From: Planosporangium flavigriseum
GTDB taxonomy: Bacteria > Actinomycetota > Actinomycetes > Mycobacteriales > Micromonosporaceae
NCBI RefSeq assembly: GCF_011947225.1
Contig: NZ_JAATVW010000008.1
Span: 124,001-188,000 of the forward strand
Direction of reading: 5' to 3'
Length of the DNA stretch: 64,000 nt
In this document: one piece after another, positions 37,688-46,109 of the stretch
Position numbering within the stretch: position 1 is the stretch's first letter
Layout: every line of letters starts with the position of its first letter
Notes under the pieces: model-generated
What the model was told of the DNA's origin: nothing
What the model saw: the letters and a program-made list of their open reading frames with translations, nothing else
Databases searched by the model: none
Position numbers and translations under genes: made by a program

Positions 37688-37977
37688 CGGCGGTAGCCGC
37701 CGCCCTCGGGAGGTTCACCCAGCCAGGGTGATGAAGACGAACCCGGCCCTCTCCTACCGTTCTGGGCGTTGTGGGTGAACCGGCGCGATACCGCCGGTGC
37801 CCGGTTGCGGCAGTTCACGGGCGCGGGAAGGGGTACGTCCCGGGCCTGCCCGGCGCTGACCATCCCCGGACATCGACCACTCCACTGTGGATGCTGCGGC
37901 GCCACTCGTCGGGCGTTAGCTGAAGCCCGGTTGCCTGCAGACGTGTCCCACCCCGAACCGGTAACGAAGGAGCGTTG
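37688..37977. other. Intergenic region between helY and the DivIVA-like gene
   Basis: About 290 bp without a supported gene. It ends in AAGGAG just before the next start. A GGCGGTAGCCGCC inverted repeat directly follows the helY stop and may help terminate transcription. Confidence 0.45.
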
Positions 37978-39180
37978 ATGGACCAGTCACCCGCGCAACC
38001 CGCCGCGACGACGGCCGCACCGGAGGTCAGGGGCGAAGAGGCCCACCCGACCCCGGTCGGCGGAGATGTCGACCTGCAAGCGCACGCCGGGTTCGACGGG
38101 GCGCTGCGCGGGTACGACCGGCGGCAGGTCAACAAGTACGTGACCCGGACGCAGCAGCGCATCGAGGAGCTCACGAACGAACTGGTCGCGGTACGCCAGC
38201 ACGAGCAGATCCTCACCGCCCGGGTCGACGACCTGACTAGGGCCGCCGCCATATGCACCTGCGACCCCAACAAGCCGGAATCAGTAGTCGTTGGTGCCCG
38301 CCTCCGGCAGATCATCGACATCGCCACCGCCGAGGCCGAGGAGATGCGCGCCCGCGCCGACGCGGAAACCAGGGCGATCCGCGAGGAGGCCGAGAACGTC
38401 CTCACGACCGCCCGCCAACAGGCCGAGCAGGCGACCTCGGCCCTGGAGGCCATGCTGGCCCAGCGGCGGGCCGCCGAGGACGCCGCGGCGGCCGAGCGTC
38501 GCGCCGCGATCGAGGGCTGGGCCGAGCGGCACGTGAACGAGGCCCGCGACACGGCGCGCCGGGTCATCGAACGCGCGGGTGCGGTCAGCAGCCAGGTGAT
38601 CGCGTCGGCCCGGTGGCTGGTCGACGCGCTCGGCGCGCACCGGGACGCGCTGTCCGAACAGTTGGGCGGGGTGCAGCGGCGCATCGACGAACTGCCGTCG
38701 CTTGAAGTCGCGGCGGCGGTACCCGGCGAGCACCTCCTGGCGGCACTTGCCGACCCCGAGGAGTCAGCCGCCCGGGAGCCCGCCCGGGAGCCCGCCCGGG
38801 AGCCCGCCCGGGAGAACGACGACCAACCGGCCGCGCCCAGCCAGCCGGACCCGCTCAGCGATCCGCTTCCGGCCGTTCAACCGGCCGTGCAGGACCGCGC
38901 CGGCACCCGGCCGGACCAGCTGAGTCAGCCCGTACGCGGGGTGGTGCGGATGCCGGGCGCGCACGCGGCGGACGAGGCGCCCCCGGGCAACGGACAGGAA
39001 GTCGTCGCCGGTGCCGACGCGGCGCCGCCAGGCGGCGCCGGCAGATCTGCCGCGCACGTCGCACCGGCCGAGGCCGGCATCGCCAGGCCTCCCGCACACG
39101 CCGCGCCCGGCGACACGGCAACGCTCAACCGCACCTGGGCGCCGATCAGTAGCCGGATCGGGGGCGCCCACCGCGGCTAG
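37978..39180 (+). CDS. DivIVA-like coiled-coil protein
   Basis: 400 residues from ATG 37978 with AAGGAG 5 nt upstream. Residues about 35-65 (FDGALRGYDRRQVNKYVTRT) match the DivIVA N-terminal membrane-curvature-binding motif, followed by a long Ala/Glu/Arg coiled coil to about 250. The rest is disordered, Pro/Ala-rich, and carries three to four copies of AREP encoded by a 12-nt tandem repeat near 38770-38813. DivIVA/Wag31 relatives organise polar growth and cell-wall synthesis; this one is not the canonical Wag31. Its stop overlaps the stop of the convergent exonuclease gene. Confidence 0.82.
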   Translation: MDQSPAQPAATTAAPEVRGEEAHPTPVGGDVDLQAHAGFDGALRGYDRRQVNKYVTRTQQRIEELTNELVAVRQHEQILTARVDDLTRAAAICTCDPNKPESVVVGARLRQIIDIATAEAEEMRARADAETRAIREEAENVLTTARQQAEQATSALEAMLAQRRAAEDAAAAERRAAIEGWAERHVNEARDTARRVIERAGAVSSQVIASARWLVDALGAHRDALSEQLGGVQRRIDELPSLEVAAAVPGEHLLAALADPEESAAREPAREPAREPARENDDQPAAPSQPDPLSDPLPAVQPAVQDRAGTRPDQLSQPVRGVVRMPGAHAADEAPPGNGQEVVAGADAAPPGGAGRSAAHVAPAEAGIARPPAHAAPGDTATLNRTWAPISSRIGGAHRG

Positions 39181-40082
39181 GCGGAGAGCGCGTCGACCAC
39201 CCGCTGTACCGAACCGGCGATGTTCCACTTCTCGGCGAGGGCGAGCACCCGCTCGCCCTCGGTCGACGGCGGCAGGTGACCGTCGAAGGGCGGCACCGCG
39301 ACGTCCACGGCCACCCGCACCACCTCGGGCGCCACCCCCAGGTAGTCGCGGGCGGCCGTCAGCTTCGTGCGCAGGCCGGGCGCGAACCCCGCCGCCGGGT
39401 CGTCGAGGGCCGTGAGTACGCCGGCCACGCTGCCGTACCGGTCGACCAGCCGGGCGGCGGTCTTCTCGCCGACGCCGGCCACGCCGGGCAGCCCGTCGCT
39501 CGGGTCCCCGCGCATCGCCGCGAAGTCCGCGTACGCGGCCGCCGGCACCCCGTACTTCGCGCGTACCGCCGCGTCGTCGTACACCGCGAGCTTGGACACG
39601 CCGCGACCGCAGTACAGCACCCGTACGGCGCGGTCGTCGTCGATCACCTGGAACAGGTCACGGTCGCCGGTGGCCACCTCGATCGGGCCGGGCTCGCGGG
39701 CTGCGAGGGTGCCGATGACGTCGTCCGCCTCGTAACCGGCCACCCCGATCGCGGGCACGCCGAGCGCCTCGAGGACGTCGAGGATGATCGGCACCTGGCG
39801 CGACAGCCCGTCCGGCGTCTGCTCGCCGCCGTCGTCGGCGAGCCGGTGGGCCTTGTAGCCGGGGATCAGCGCCACCCGCCAGGCGGGGCGCCAGTCGGCG
39901 TCCAGCGCGCACACCACGCGCCCCGGTCGCCGCGTGCGCACCAGCGTCGCGAGCATGTCGAGAAAGCCGCGTACGGCGTTGACCGGCGTGCCGTCCGGTG
40001 CGGCCACTGCCGACTCGGGGATGCCGAAGTAGGCCCGGAAGTAGAGACTTGCCGTATCGACGAGCAGCAGAGGTCGACTCAC
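39177..40082 (-). CDS. 5'-3' exonuclease (PolA N-domain/FEN type)
   Basis: 301 residues, a free-standing version of the 5' nuclease domain of DNA polymerase I. The metal-binding acidic residues are in LLLVDTASLYFRAYFG, VCALDADWRP, GYEADDVIGTLA and VATGDRDLFQVI; a helix-hairpin-helix (LPGVAGVGEKTAARLVDRYG) binds DNA. It probably removes flaps or RNA primers. It commonly follows helY in actinomycetes. The stop codon is read from the same CTAG that ends the convergent DivIVA-like gene. Confidence 0.92.
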   Translation of the reverse strand: MSRPLLLVDTASLYFRAYFGIPESAVAAPDGTPVNAVRGFLDMLATLVRTRRPGRVVCALDADWRPAWRVALIPGYKAHRLADDGGEQTPDGLSRQVPIILDVLEALGVPAIGVAGYEADDVIGTLAAREPGPIEVATGDRDLFQVIDDDRAVRVLYCGRGVSKLAVYDDAAVRAKYGVPAAAYADFAAMRGDPSDGLPGVAGVGEKTAARLVDRYGSVAGVLTALDDPAAGFAPGLRTKLTAARDYLGVAPEVVRVAVDVAVPPFDGHLPPSTEGERVLALAEKWNIAGSVQRVVDALSA

Positions 40083-40329
40083 GAGGCAAGCCTAGTGACC
40101 GGAGGCCAGCTCGCGGCGGTGACCGGCCGAACAGTCCGACCGCGGACACCCCACGCTCACCCGGAGGATGACCCCGGCCGTACCCGCCGGAGCCGGTACG
40201 GGGTGACGGCGGCGCGGGCGAGCGGTGTCCGTAGCGGGTGACGCGCTCTCACCCGATCGAGCCCCACGATTGCCGGCAACGACTCGGTCGCCGACGGCCG
40301 GGGCAGAGGTAGGCGGACAGGAGCGGTTG

Positions 40330-40758
40330 ATGGCGGGGATCGGTCCACTGGAGTTCCTGGTGGTGGCGTTTCCGGGGGAGGCGCTGCCGGACCGGGTCGC
40401 GTCCGTGCTGCAGGCCGTGGAGACCGGCGGCGCTGTCCGGATCGTCGACGCGCTGGCGGTCGTCAAGGACCGCGACGGGCACGTCCGCGGCGTGGAGTTC
40501 GCGGACGTGCCGGCGCTGGCCGCGTACGACGTCGCCGACCCGGGGCTGATCGACGCCGCCGACGTCGACGAGGTCGGACAGGCGCTGGACGCCGGAACCG
40601 CCGCGCTCGCCCTGCTGATCGACCACGTCTGGGCCAGCGCGGCCGACGCCGCTGTGCGCGAGCTGGGCGGCCTGCTGGTCGGCGCGGTACGGATCCCCGA
40701 GGCGTACGCGAACGAAGCGCGCCGGTGCCAGGAGGCGCCCGGCCACCCGGCCCGTTGA
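40330..40758 (+). CDS. DUF6325 (DUF1269-like) protein
   Basis: 142 residues. It starts MAGIGPLEFLVVAFPGEALP, has a central IVDALAVVKDRDGHV segment and a helical region ALLIDHVWASAADAAVRELGG. This is the pattern of small proteins called DUF6325 (earlier DUF1269) found with SHOCT proteins and LuxR regulators. AGGAG lies 6 nt before the ATG. Coupled to the SHOCT gene 24 bp downstream. Biochemical role unknown; the surroundings suggest an envelope or stress response. Confidence 0.78.
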   Translation: MAGIGPLEFLVVAFPGEALPDRVASVLQAVETGGAVRIVDALAVVKDRDGHVRGVEFADVPALAAYDVADPGLIDAADVDEVGQALDAGTAALALLIDHVWASAADAAVRELGGLLVGAVRIPEAYANEARRCQEAPGHPAR

Positions 40759-40782
40759 CGACCCCGTCGTAAGGAGGGACCA

Positions 40783-41076
40783 ATGTCTTCTCGCCGGCAT
40801 GGCGCGCCGCTGCTGCGCGGCGCCCTCAGCATCGGTCTGGCGCACCGCAGGGCGGAGGAGGCCGTCGCGGCGCTCTCGGCTGGTTGGCCGGGCGGTCTGC
40901 CACCGGAGCCGGTACCCGCGAGCCCGATCTCCACGCCGCCGTCCATCGCGAGCGGGGGCGATGACGTCGTCGCCCAGCTCAGCCAGCTGGTCGAGCTGGC
41001 TGAGCGGGGCGTGCTGACCACGCAGGAGTTCGCGGCCGCGAAGGCACGCGTGCTGCGCCACGAGCAGTGGTGGTGA
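40783..41076 (+). CDS. SHOCT-domain protein
   Basis: 97 residues. The C-terminal 35 residues, QLSQLVELAERGVLTTQEFA, then AAKARVL, form a SHOCT domain, a short helical motif thought to mediate oligomerisation. The N-terminal half is basic then Pro-rich. AAGGAGG precedes the ATG. Second gene of a two-gene operon with the DUF6325 protein. Confidence 0.85.
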   Translation: MSSRRHGAPLLRGALSIGLAHRRAEEAVAALSAGWPGGLPPEPVPASPISTPPSIASGGDDVVAQLSQLVELAERGVLTTQEFAAAKARVLRHEQWW

Positions 41077-41091
41077 CCGGGTAGGCGCGGG

Positions 41092-41541
41092 TCAGCGTGG
41101 CGCGCCGCCCGCCGGCCGTGCGTCGGGAACCGCCAGTGGCTCGGTCACGGGCTCGACCACGGCGTCGGGCCAGTGCACCGTCAACGCGAACAGGACCACC
41201 ACGTCCAGCGCGACCATGATCAGCGACCAGATCGGGAAGGCCGCGAGCACGGCGACCTGGATGAGCGCGTGCAGGCAGATGAGGACCACCGCCGCCACGC
41301 GTGCCAGCTGGCTGCGGGCGAGCAGTCCCAGGCCGACGGCGATGAGCAGCGCGCCGGAGACGAGGGCGAGCACGCCCCACGCCGTCAGGTTGACCACTAT
41401 CAGGCGGCCCGCGTCGACGAAGCTGACCGTGCCCACCATGAGGGTGGCCAGGCCGTGCGCGATGTTGAACGCTCCGATGATCGTCAGTATGACCGTGGCG
41501 AAGCTGATCCAGCCCGACCGTGGGCTCGTACTTTGGGTCAT
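41092..41541 (-). CDS. DUF7144-like four-helix membrane protein, copy 1
   Basis: 149 residues from ATG 41541 (MTQSTSPRSGW). Four hydrophobic segments: FATVILTIIGAFNIAHGLAT, LTAWGVLALVSGALLIAVGL, ARVAAVVLICLHALIQVAVL and WSLIMVALDVVVLFALTV. Same fold and the same GAFN.. and WSLIM motifs as the protein at 44860-45705. Often beside SHOCT/DUF6325 genes in actinomycetes. Divergent from a large LuxR regulator, which is its likely controller. Confidence 0.8.
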   Translation of the reverse strand: MTQSTSPRSGWISFATVILTIIGAFNIAHGLATLMVGTVSFVDAGRLIVVNLTAWGVLALVSGALLIAVGLGLLARSQLARVAAVVLICLHALIQVAVLAAFPIWSLIMVALDVVVLFALTVHWPDAVVEPVTEPLAVPDARPAGGAPR

Positions 41542-42129
41542 TGGCTGACTCCTCCGACTCCGGATAGCTCGGCCGGACTCGCCGGCGGACCGTGGCGCGT
41601 CGCGTGCGGCAGGAGCGGGCGGCGTAGTTGGCCGGAAGCCGCCCGGCGGGTGAGAGTGCTCCCTGTCGCGGCCCGCCTGGCGAGCCTCCTTCAGCGGCCA
41701 CCTCCCTTGGCTTGAGCGTGCCAACCATGACGCCGTCGATCGTGGTAGGGGCCTGGGTGAGCACACGTCACCTCGGTGGGGTGGTCGCATCCGTGGTGTC
41801 GGCGGCCGGCGCGTGGTCCGGCCGGTGCGAGGCGCGCTCACCCCACCCGGCCGCATGATGGACGACGCGGTGGCGTCGCTGTCGGCGCTGGATGCCGAGG
41901 TCACGGGGCCTGCCGGTGCGGATGCGGGCTTCACCTTCGCGGGGTGAAGACGGATCACCTCGGCCGCCTAAAGAATTCCCGGCGTGTTACGCATCAACGG
42001 GCAGGGGGACCGCTGGGTGAACGACAGGTATGGCTACCAGGACTTCGGGCGGTCCCACGGGGCTGCCCGCCGGGGTGAGCGAGGGGCGGTCCGGCGCCTG
42101 GGCGCGCGTACGGCCCAGTGGGGGCCGGC
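41542..42129. other. Intergenic region upstream of the first LAL regulator
   Basis: About 590 bp between divergent genes. A TAAAGAATT stretch at about 41969-41977, AT-rich against the background, is the best promoter candidate. I see no conserved coding sequence; a 30-codon ORF at 41855-41947 has no support. Confidence 0.4.
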
Positions 42130-44793
42130 ATGACCTCTGACAGCCGGTCGGATCCGACCGTCGCCGTGATCGACGCGTTCGCGCCCGGTGGCATGGAGCA
42201 GGTGCTGTCCGAACCGGCCATCCCGGCGCCGCCACCGAACCTGGTTGAGCGGCCGCGCCTGTTCGAGCTGCTCGACCAGGCGGTTACCCGGCCGCTGACC
42301 ATCGTTTCCGCGCCTGCCGGCTGGGGCAAGACGACGCTGCTCGGCGCGTGGGTGCGGGCCGGGCGGGCGCCGGGCCCGGTGGCCTGGTTCACGGCCGAGG
42401 CCGCCTCAGTCGCGGAGTTCTGGGACCAGTTCGCCGCCGCGCTCGCCGCCGTCGAGCCGTTCGCGCACCGGGCGGACGACCGCGCCGGCACGATCGGGGA
42501 GATCGTCGCCGCGCTGGAGGTACCGGGGCCGATCATCGTCGTGGTCGTCGATGACGCCCACGAGGTGGCCGACGCGCAGGTCTGGACTGAGCTGGAGACC
42601 GTGCTCGGCCGTACGGCCGCCCGGCTGCGGTTCGTGCTCGGCTGCCGGGCCGACCCGGCGGTCGCGCTGTACCGGTGGCGGATGAACGGCGCGGTGACCG
42701 AGATCCGCAGCGCTCAGCTCGCGTTCTCCCTGGCCGAGACCGGGCAGTTGCTCGGCGCCCACGGCGTGCGGCTCGCGGAGCCGGCGCTGGTGAGCCTGCA
42801 CGCGATGACTGAGGGCTGGGCGGCCGGGCTGCGGCTGGCGGCCCTCGCGATCGCCGACCACCCGGACCCGGACAGCCTGGTACCGGAGTTCGCGGTGCAT
42901 GACCGGGCGCTGGGGGAGTACCTCGTCGGGGAGGTGCTGGGCAAGCTGCCGGACGACATCCGCGAGGTCCTGCTCGCCACGTCGATCCTGGAGCAGGTAC
43001 GCCCGGAGCTGGTTCAGGCGTTGACCGGCCGCGCCGACGGGGAGCGGATCCTCGCCTCGCTCGAGCAGGCCAACCTGCTGGCCGTACACGGTACCGGCAG
43101 TCGTGGCTGGTACCGCTGTCACCCGCTGTTCGGCCTGATGCTCTACAACGAGCTGCGCCACCGCCGGCCCGAGCAGCTGCCGGTGCTGCACCGGCGGGCC
43201 GCGGAGTGGTACTTCGCGCACGACATGCCCGCGGACGCGATCCGGCACGCGCTCGCGGCAGGGGAGTGGGCCCAGGCGGTCGCTGTCGTCGACTCCAGTT
43301 GGCACGAGCTCGTGCCCGGCGCCCGCATGCGTACCCTCAAAGAGATCGTTCCGACGCCGCCGCAGCAGGTGCAGCAGGATCCCCGGTTGGCGCTGGCGTT
43401 CGCCGCCGAGCGGCTCGACGCGAGCGACCCGCGGGCCACCGAGACGTTCCTGCACCTGGTGGACCGCTCCCAGCACGCGGCGCCCGACGACTCCACCCGC
43501 GACCAGGTGCGCCCGATCCTCGCGGCGTTCCGGGTGGCGGAGGCGCACCTGTCCGGCGATTCTGAGCTGGTACTCGCGACCGCGCCCCTGCTGCTCTCCG
43601 ACGACGTGCCGGTGTCCGAAGGGGACATCCACCAGGTCCGGGCCCTCGCGCTCATCGCGATGGGGAGCGCGCGGCTGCACCAGGGCGATCTGCAGGCGGC
43701 CGAGGCGCCGCTGGAGGAGGGACTCGTGCACGCCCGGCGCTCCGGGGTGGCGCAGGCGCAGATCGCGTCCCTGCGCCAGCTCGCCGCGCTGCATGCCACC
43801 CGGGGCCGGCTCAACGCCGCCGTGCGCTTCGCCAAGGAGGCGGTGAGCCTGGCCGACCAGCACGGCCTGATCCAGGGCAGCGACCTGATCTGGACCCTGC
43901 TGACCCTCGCCGACGTGTGCTACCAGCAGAACCGGGTCCGCCCGGCGATGTACTACCTCGAACGCGCGGTGAACAGCGGCGGCCTCGTCGACCCGGGCAT
44001 GGTCGCCTCGGCGGCGATCGTCCGTGCCCGCCTGGCGGCGGCCGCCGGCGACGTCCAGGGCGCCGCGAGCGAGCTGTCGGTGGTGCGCCGCCAACTCGTC
44101 GACTGCCAGATCTCGGGCCTGCTGTGGCACTCGTTGACCCTCGCCGAGGCGGAGCTGCACGTGCAGGCCGGCGAGCCGGCGGCGGCCAAGCGGCTGCTGG
44201 GCGCACCGCCGCCGGATCTGCTGTCGGTCTGGTTCACCCTGGTGCAGGCGAAGGTCCACCTGGCTGAGCGACGACCGTCGCCGGCCGCGTCCGCGGTCGT
44301 GGCGCACCTCGAGCCGGGCGGCACCTCGCTGCTGTGGACGATCGAGGCCAACCTGACGTACGCGCGGGCGATGCGGGCGCTCGGCGACCGGACGAAGGCC
44401 GGCCGGTCGGTGGAGCAGGCGCTGCGCCTGGCCGACGAGGAGGGCATCCGGCGGCCGTTCCTGGAGGGTGGGCACGCGATCCGCGAGCTGCTCACCACGT
44501 ACGTGCCGGCCGGCAGCAGCTACCGGAGCCTCGCCGACGACCTCGCCGGCGACCTGGCGCAGGGGGCGTCGCGGCAGAACGTGGCGGTGAGCCGGCTGCC
44601 CGAGCCGTTGACCGAGCGGGAGCTGACCGTCCTGCGGTACCTGCAGAGCATGCTGTCGGCCGCGGAGATCGCGTCGATGCTGTGCGTGTCGGTCAACACC
44701 GTGAAGACCCACATGAAGAGCATCTACCGCAAGCTGGGGGCCGGCCGTCGCCGCGAGGTCATCCAGCGGGCGCGCGAGCTGAACCTGCTCTAG
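42130..44793 (+). CDS. LAL/MalT-type LuxR-family ATPase regulator, copy 1
   Basis: 887 residues from ATG 42130 (GTG 42118 is also in frame). An N-terminal STAND-type ATPase has P-loop SAPAGWGKTTLLGAW near residue 60 and Walker B IIVVVVDDAHEVAD; a central region of TPR-like helical repeats spans about 350-780; the C-terminal LuxR HTH reads LTERELTVLRYLQSMLSAAE then IASMLCVSVNTVKTHMKSIY. Such proteins bind a ligand or partner in the helical region and activate genes in an ATP-dependent way. About 2 kb away is a second, related copy. A 25-bp hairpin follows the stop. Confidence 0.93.
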   Translation: MTSDSRSDPTVAVIDAFAPGGMEQVLSEPAIPAPPPNLVERPRLFELLDQAVTRPLTIVSAPAGWGKTTLLGAWVRAGRAPGPVAWFTAEAASVAEFWDQFAAALAAVEPFAHRADDRAGTIGEIVAALEVPGPIIVVVVDDAHEVADAQVWTELETVLGRTAARLRFVLGCRADPAVALYRWRMNGAVTEIRSAQLAFSLAETGQLLGAHGVRLAEPALVSLHAMTEGWAAGLRLAALAIADHPDPDSLVPEFAVHDRALGEYLVGEVLGKLPDDIREVLLATSILEQVRPELVQALTGRADGERILASLEQANLLAVHGTGSRGWYRCHPLFGLMLYNELRHRRPEQLPVLHRRAAEWYFAHDMPADAIRHALAAGEWAQAVAVVDSSWHELVPGARMRTLKEIVPTPPQQVQQDPRLALAFAAERLDASDPRATETFLHLVDRSQHAAPDDSTRDQVRPILAAFRVAEAHLSGDSELVLATAPLLLSDDVPVSEGDIHQVRALALIAMGSARLHQGDLQAAEAPLEEGLVHARRSGVAQAQIASLRQLAALHATRGRLNAAVRFAKEAVSLADQHGLIQGSDLIWTLLTLADVCYQQNRVRPAMYYLERAVNSGGLVDPGMVASAAIVRARLAAAAGDVQGAASELSVVRRQLVDCQISGLLWHSLTLAEAELHVQAGEPAAAKRLLGAPPPDLLSVWFTLVQAKVHLAERRPSPAASAVVAHLEPGGTSLLWTIEANLTYARAMRALGDRTKAGRSVEQALRLADEEGIRRPFLEGGHAIRELLTTYVPAGSSYRSLADDLAGDLAQGASRQNVAVSRLPEPLTERELTVLRYLQSMLSAAEIASMLCVSVNTVKTHMKSIYRKLGAGRRREVIQRARELNLL

Positions 44794-44796
44794 GTT

Positions 44797-44854
44797 CCCA
44801 TGTTCACGGGGAGTCGGTGTCGTCCTGGTGACACCGACTCCCCGTGAACATGGG
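44797..44854. terminator. Perfect 25-bp hairpin, bidirectional terminator
   Basis: Arms 44797-44821 and 44830-44854 are exact complements (start CCCATGTTCACGGGG) with an 8-nt loop. It begins 3 bp after the LAL regulator stop and ends 5 bp before the stop of the convergent DUF7144-like gene, filling the whole gap. Confidence 0.85.
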
Positions 44855-44859
44855 GACGA

Positions 44860-45705
44860 CTACTGCAGGCTCGCGTCCGGCCACCGGCCGGAGATGGCAC
44901 CGATGATCGGCGGCGCGACTCCCCGTGCCGTGCCGGCCGGCGTCGTGCTGGCCGCGTCGGCGGCGCTGTGGGCCACCGCGCCGACCATCGTGGCGGTCGG
45001 CGGCTGTGGTCCGGCGACGCCGGCCGGCCCGGCCTGTCCCGCCGGCCCCATCGGGCCGGCCAGCAGTGCCCGCGGCGCCAGGACGTCATCGGCCCCGGCC
45101 GTCCGGTGCGGTGCCGCCTCGGCGATGACCGCCTCCGTCAGCTGGCTCAGCACGACCGTCGCGTCGGCACTCGCTATCTGATGGCGGGGCCGGTAACCGA
45201 CCCGGTCGCCCGCGCCGCGCCGGGCCCGGCCGGCCCCGACCGCGGTACCGGTCCTGCCCGCTCCCGTGATCGCCGCTTGCCGGGCGTCGGCGGGCATGGA
45301 CCCGGTCCGGGCGACGCTGGCCGCGCCTCCGGCGGGGGTCGCGGTCAGCGCGAAGATGATGACGACATCGAATGAGATCATGAGAAGCGCCCACGCCGGG
45401 AACGCGGCCAGCACGCCGAGCTGGGTGAGCGCGTGTACGCAGACGACGGACAGGGCCATGAGCCGCACCCGGACCGTCACCAGCGACAACCAGATTCCGA
45501 GCGAGAACAGCAGCGCACCGAGCGTCAGCGTGACCTGGGCCCAGCCGGCCAGATCGAGGACCAGCACCCGGCTGGGATCGACGCGCGCCACGTTCCCGCC
45601 GTACACCACGACGAGACCTTCCACCATGTTGAACGCCCCGACCAGGGCGAGCATCGCGGCGCTGAACCTCCTCCACTCCGCCCATCCGCTGTGACTCATG
45701 GGCAT
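44860..45705 (-). CDS. DUF7144-like membrane protein with long Gly/Pro-rich tail, copy 2
   Basis: 281 residues from ATG 45705; ATG 45699 is also possible, and AAGGAG lies about 12 nt upstream. Residues 1-135 are four membrane helices like copy 1 (MLALVGAFNMVEGLVVVYGG, LTLGALLFSLGIWLSLV, MALSVVCVHALTQLGVLAAF, ALLMISFDVVIIFALTA). The remaining 145 residues are a low-complexity cytoplasmic or external tail with a GPMGPAGQAGPAGVAGP collagen-like stretch. It may be controlled by one of the neighbouring LAL regulators. Confidence 0.75.
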   Translation of the reverse strand: MPMSHSGWAEWRRFSAAMLALVGAFNMVEGLVVVYGGNVARVDPSRVLVLDLAGWAQVTLTLGALLFSLGIWLSLVTVRVRLMALSVVCVHALTQLGVLAAFPAWALLMISFDVVIIFALTATPAGGAASVARTGSMPADARQAAITGAGRTGTAVGAGRARRGAGDRVGYRPRHQIASADATVVLSQLTEAVIAEAAPHRTAGADDVLAPRALLAGPMGPAGQAGPAGVAGPQPPTATMVGAVAHSAADAASTTPAGTARGVAPPIIGAISGRWPDASLQ

Positions 45706-46109
45706 CCCTTGTCCCTCTCCTTCCCGCGACCGTTCCCGGTACGGGGTTTCGGGCAACCGCGAACGCGCCGGCCCGGTGTTAACCGGACCGGCGCGTTCGT
45801 ACCCCCCGGACAGTAAAGTCAAGCGGTGTGCCGGCCGCGCGGCGATCGCGGCCGGCACACCATCGGAGGCCCGTCAGACGGCGTGGACCCTGCGGCGAGT
45901 GCGACAACACCGGCCGCCATCGGCAAGGGTCGGTGCTGTGCGGATACCGGAGCAGGGTGGCCCGCGTGCTCGCGCCCACCGCGAACCGATGTCGGGGTCT
46001 CCACTGCCGTCATGAACGCCTCCACCCCCGGCACTCCGTCGTGCCTTGCCGCCTATGAAACGCTGTGGTCGGGTGAGTAACCATCACCCGGCGCGGGTGA
46101 AATTTGTGG
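45706..46109. other. Intergenic region with hairpins
   Basis: About 400 bp between two minus-strand genes. It contains the 15-bp hairpin at 45825-45861 and a small CACCCG/CGGGTG repeat followed by AAATTT at about 46087-46107, just after the phosphatase stop. No gene is supported. Confidence 0.5.
45825..45861 (-). terminator. 15-bp perfect hairpin
   Basis: Arms GGTGTGCCGGCCGCG and CGCGGCCGGCACACC with a 7-nt loop. It lies about 250 bp after the PP2C phosphatase stop and 120 bp before the start of the DUF7144-like gene on the same strand. A terminator is likely; an operator or mRNA leader structure is possible. Confidence 0.55.

Noticed and set aside
38770-38813. 12-nt tandem repeat, considered as a CRISPR-like or regulatory array
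   Set aside because: It lies within the DivIVA-like gene and encodes AREP repeats; there are no spacers.
41855-41947. 30-codon plus-strand ORF upstream of the first LAL regulator
   Set aside because: No ribosome binding site, no homology and high chance expectation at this GC content.
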